From Deltaproteobacteria bacterium (GTDB lineage: Bacteria > Desulfobacterota > Desulfarculia > Adiutricales > Adiutricaceae): 6,614 bases of DNA. Location of the stretch: positions 1-6,614 of the forward strand of contig JAITJT010000023.1 in assembly GCA_031278795.1 (NCBI GenBank), read 5' to 3'. This document shows, piece by piece, positions 5,481 through 6,614 of the stretch. The position numbers were made by a program, and so were the translations under genes. Numbering within the stretch: the first letter of the stretch is position 1; each line of letters opens with the position of its first letter. The notes under the pieces are model-generated. The model saw only the letters and a program-made list of their open reading frames with translations, was not told where the DNA came from and ran no database searches.

Positions 5481-6422
5481 ATGTCAAATATCGCATCGAG
5501 CCTTACGGAACTAATTGGAAAAACTCCGCTCTTGGAGCTGAAACGCTACGGGGCAGAAAGGGGCGTGGTCGGCAGACTGGTCGCCAAACTGGAGTACTTT
5601 AACCCCCTAGGGAGCGTCAAAGACCGCATAGCCTTGGCCATGATCGAGGATGCCGAGAAGAAAGGCCTGTTGAAAAAAGATACCACGATAATAGAGCCCA
5701 CCAGCGGAAACACAGGCATTGGCCTCGCCTTCGTGGCGGCCGCCAAGGGCTACAAGATAATACTCGTCATGCCCGAGACCATGAGCCTTGAGCGGCGCAA
5801 GCTCCTCTACGCCCTGGGCGCTGAGCTGCAGCTCACCCCGGGCCCGGAGGGCATGAAGGGCGCCATCAAGAAGGCCGAGGAGCTCAACAAGGAGATAGCC
5901 AACTCCTTTGTGCCCCAGCAGTTCACCAACCCGGCCAACCCGGAGATCCACCGCCTGACCACGGCCAAGGAGATCCTGGACGACACCGACGGCAAGGTGG
6001 CTGTCCTGGTGGGCGGAGTGGGCACCGGTGGCACCATTAGCGGGGCGGGTGAGGTCCTGAAGAAGAATAACCCCAAGGTCAAGGTCATCGCCGTGGAGCC
6101 CGCGGACTCCCCGGTTCTCTCCGGCGGCAAACCCGGACCCCACCAGATCCAGGGAATCGGCGCTGGTTTCGTGCCCCAGGTCTACAACAAGGACGTGGTG
6201 GATGAGATCATTCAGGTGAAAACCCCGGATGCCATAGAGGCCGCGCGCGAGGTTGGCCACAAGGAGGGCCTCCTGGTGGGCATCTCCTCCGGCGCCGCGC
6301 TCTTTGCCGCGACCGAGGTGGCCAAGCGTCCCGAGTTCAAGGGACAGATTGTGGTGGTGGTGCTCCCAGACACAGGCGAGCGTTATCTCTCCACACAGCT
6401 CTTCGCCACAGAGGCATCCTGA
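5481..6422 (+). CDS. cysK: Cysteine synthase A (O-acetylserine sulfhydrylase)
   Basis: A 313-residue fold type II PLP enzyme that makes cysteine from O-acetylserine and sulfide in the cytoplasm, usually as a homodimer. Landmarks are [11 protein letters not shown] (10-20), NPLGSVKDR (41-49) with Schiff-base K47, the substrate loop TSGNTG (74-79), [10 protein letters not shown] (97-106), the phosphate-binding GGVGTGGT (178-185), QGIGAGF (224-230), GISSGAA (267-273) whose Ser contacts the pyridine nitrogen, and [11 protein letters not shown] (295-305). Length and order fit CysK throughout, and no catalytic element is missing. The start follows a good ribosome binding site. It is divergent from the MetB/MetC-family gene and is a single-gene unit, closed by the terminator at 6489-6534. 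Expression probably depends on read-through of the leader terminator. CysM or an O-acetylserine-dependent cystathionine beta-synthase (MccA) is possible but less likely from the motifs. Confidence 0.94.
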   Translation: MSNIASSLTELIGKTPLLELKRYGAERGVVGRLVAKLEYFNPLGSVKDRIALAMIEDAEKKGLLKKDTTIIEPTSGNTGIGLAFVAAAKGYKIILVMPETMSLERRKLLYALGAELQLTPGPEGMKGAIKKAEELNKEIANSFVPQQFTNPANPEIHRLTTAKEILDDTDGKVAVLVGGVGTGGTISGAGEVLKKNNPKVKVIAVEPADSPVLSGGKPGPHQIQGIGAGFVPQVYNKDVVDEIIQVKTPDAIEAAREVGHKEGLLVGISSGAALFAATEVAKRPEFKGQIVVVVLPDTGERYLSTQLFATEAS

Positions 6423-6488
6423 GTAAAGAGCTCTAAAAATCAGGCGATTTGTAGTCTATTCTCATTTCATATTTTCCGAGAACTTAAT

Positions 6489-6534
6489 AAGCGGGCGGGA
6501 CTCCCCCTCTTTGTGGGGAGCCTTGCCCGTTTTT
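6489..6534 (+). terminator. Strong intrinsic terminator of cysK
   Basis: The left arm 6492-6506 and right arm 6515-6529 form a 15-position stem (CGGGC...GCCCG outside, CTCCCC...GGGGAG inside) with two wobbles and one mismatch. The loop is 8 nt, and five T residues plus a second T-run follow. AA at 6489-6490 can pair into the T-run. It lies about 70 nt past the cysK stop and clearly ends that transcript. Confidence 0.93.
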
Positions 6535-6566
6535 CTTTTGTTTATTTTCGGTTGTAACTTGTCTAA

Positions 6567-6614
6567 GAAGCTAATGAAGCTAATGAAGCTAATGAAGCTA
6601 ATGAAGCTAATGAA
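6567..6614. repeat. 9-nt perfect tandem array running off the window
   Basis: GAAGCTAAT is repeated five times without a mismatch (6567-6611), and a sixth copy begins at 6612 and is cut by the window end. The period keeps a reading frame: GAA GCT AAT reads Glu-Ala-Asn, while the AGC TAA TGA frame is closed. No start codon with a ribosome binding site precedes it here, so it is treated as intergenic. The full copy number cannot be known from this window. Confidence 0.93.

Noticed and set aside
5607..6260. 217-codon minus-strand frame opposite cysK
   Set aside because: It is the antisense shadow of a clear cysK with all catalytic motifs, and it encodes a Gly/Leu/His-rich product of no known family.

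Overview
The window looks like bacterial chromosome, with four intact protein genes of GC-rich sequence separated by strikingly AT-rich, low-complexity gaps. AGG (Arg) and ATA (Ile) codons are common in the genes. Bacterial-type prolyl-tRNA synthetase with a full editing insertion, plus cysteine and transsulfuration enzymes, fits a free-living or gut anaerobe such as a Desulfobacterota-like lineage. That placement is a guess; nothing here fixes the taxon.

Layout. 1-269 has no gene: two adjacent short tandem arrays (14-nt x3, then 9-nt x5) and two hairpins near the end of proS. 270-4747 is a minus-strand run of three genes, read right to left: a MetB/MetC-family transsulfuration enzyme (3617-4747), a PatB/MalY-type C-S lyase (2280-3482) and proS (270-2072). 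The gaps between them are 134 and 207 bp, and I see no clear intrinsic terminator in either. A 733-bp divergent gap (4748-5480) carries short repeats, a consensus-quality plus-strand promoter, helically phased T-tracts and a strong intrinsic terminator, all upstream of cysK. cysK (5481-6422, plus) is followed by a textbook terminator (6489-6534). The window ends inside a perfect 9-nt tandem array.

Function. CysK would make cysteine from O-acetylserine and sulfide. A cystathionine gamma-synthase-type MetB enzyme would join cysteine to an activated homoserine. A PatB/MalY beta-lyase would cleave the cystathionine to homocysteine. Together they could carry sulfur from sulfide to the methionine precursor, though the direction and exact substrates of the MetB/MetC-family protein cannot be read from sequence alone. 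proS has no obvious pathway link and is probably a positional neighbour.

The most interesting item is not a protein. The promoter at 5169-5196 and the terminator at 5305-5337 define either a short (about 135-nt) stand-alone RNA or a cysK leader that must be read through. No match to a T-box or SAM riboswitch was recognised by eye. Other points are the 32-33-residue N-terminal extension on ProS, whose start is unambiguous, and the tandem arrays at both edges.
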